Assembly (NCBI GenBank): GCA_003255065.1
Contig: QAOA01006617.1
Coordinates: 610,939-674,938 of the forward strand
From: Cercis canadensis
Taxonomy: Eukaryota > Streptophyta > Magnoliopsida > Fabales > Fabaceae
Direction of reading: 5' to 3'
Length of the DNA stretch: 64,000 bases
This document shows positions 63,916 through 64,000 of the stretch, piece by piece. Below the pieces are notes generated by a model, which was not told the DNA's origin, made no database searches, and saw only the letters and a list, made by a program, of their open reading frames with translations. The position numbers and the translations under genes were made by a program. How positions within the stretch are numbered: position 1 is the stretch's first letter; every line of letters starts with the position of its first letter.

Positions 63916-64000
63916 GTATTACTGTTATCCCAACACTTAGTTACTGTTTATAAACTGTCAAAGCAGGATCCTGGAAGAAGTTATCCTGAGTCCTCTAAGA

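Overview
This is a stretch of eudicot plant nuclear DNA. It is AT-rich and has long GT-AG introns, polypyrimidine acceptors, plant-only protein families (PORR, AVT1, WCRKC thioredoxin) and short dispersed repeats. I cannot name the species. No CRISPR array, rRNA, convincing tRNA or prokaryote-style operon was seen. The sequence is a draft assembly: there is a 42-N gap at 22289-22330 and about ten single Ns. Many of these Ns are flanked on both sides by the same sequence, so local duplications at Ns should be read as unmerged contig overlaps.

Layout: 1-5900, AT-rich intergenic DNA with a TA microsatellite and a foldback (MITE-like) element at about 1044-1485. 6044-14486 (+), a 12-coding-exon vacuolar amino-acid transporter of the AVT1 group, including one U12-type AT-AC intron. 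16153-19493 (+), a 5-exon plastid WCRKC thioredoxin. 22289-22330, gap in the promoter of the next gene. 23310-31826 (+), a 10-coding-exon Pumilio RNA-binding protein with eight Puf repeats. 33022-34263 (-), an intronless-CDS PORR protein of the WTF9 type (organelle intron splicing). 36783-42953 (-), a 10-coding-exon OTU deubiquitinase with an upstream non-coding exon. 44170-50870, gene-poor DNA with SINE-like, LTR-like and other repeats. 51109-59503 (+), a complete 14-exon half-size ABCG transporter of the plant ABCG24/ABCG28 type. 61101 to the window end (+), the first five exons of a tandem paralogue.

The genes are ordinary, independently transcribed housekeeping or regulatory genes: vacuolar amino-acid transport, plastid redox, mRNA 3'UTR control, mitochondrial splicing, deubiquitination and ABC export. 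I see no sign that they form one pathway. All exon joins given here were derived by hand from reading frame, splice dinucleotides and family sequence; phases close correctly in every multi-exon model.

I did not find a convincing undescribed system. The observations most worth a second look are the AT-AC intron with an intact U12 donor and branch site in the transporter, an in-frame stop-free last intron in the Pumilio gene, the foldback element, two dispersed low-copy repeat families, the tandem ABCG pair, and the systematic single-N assembly duplications.
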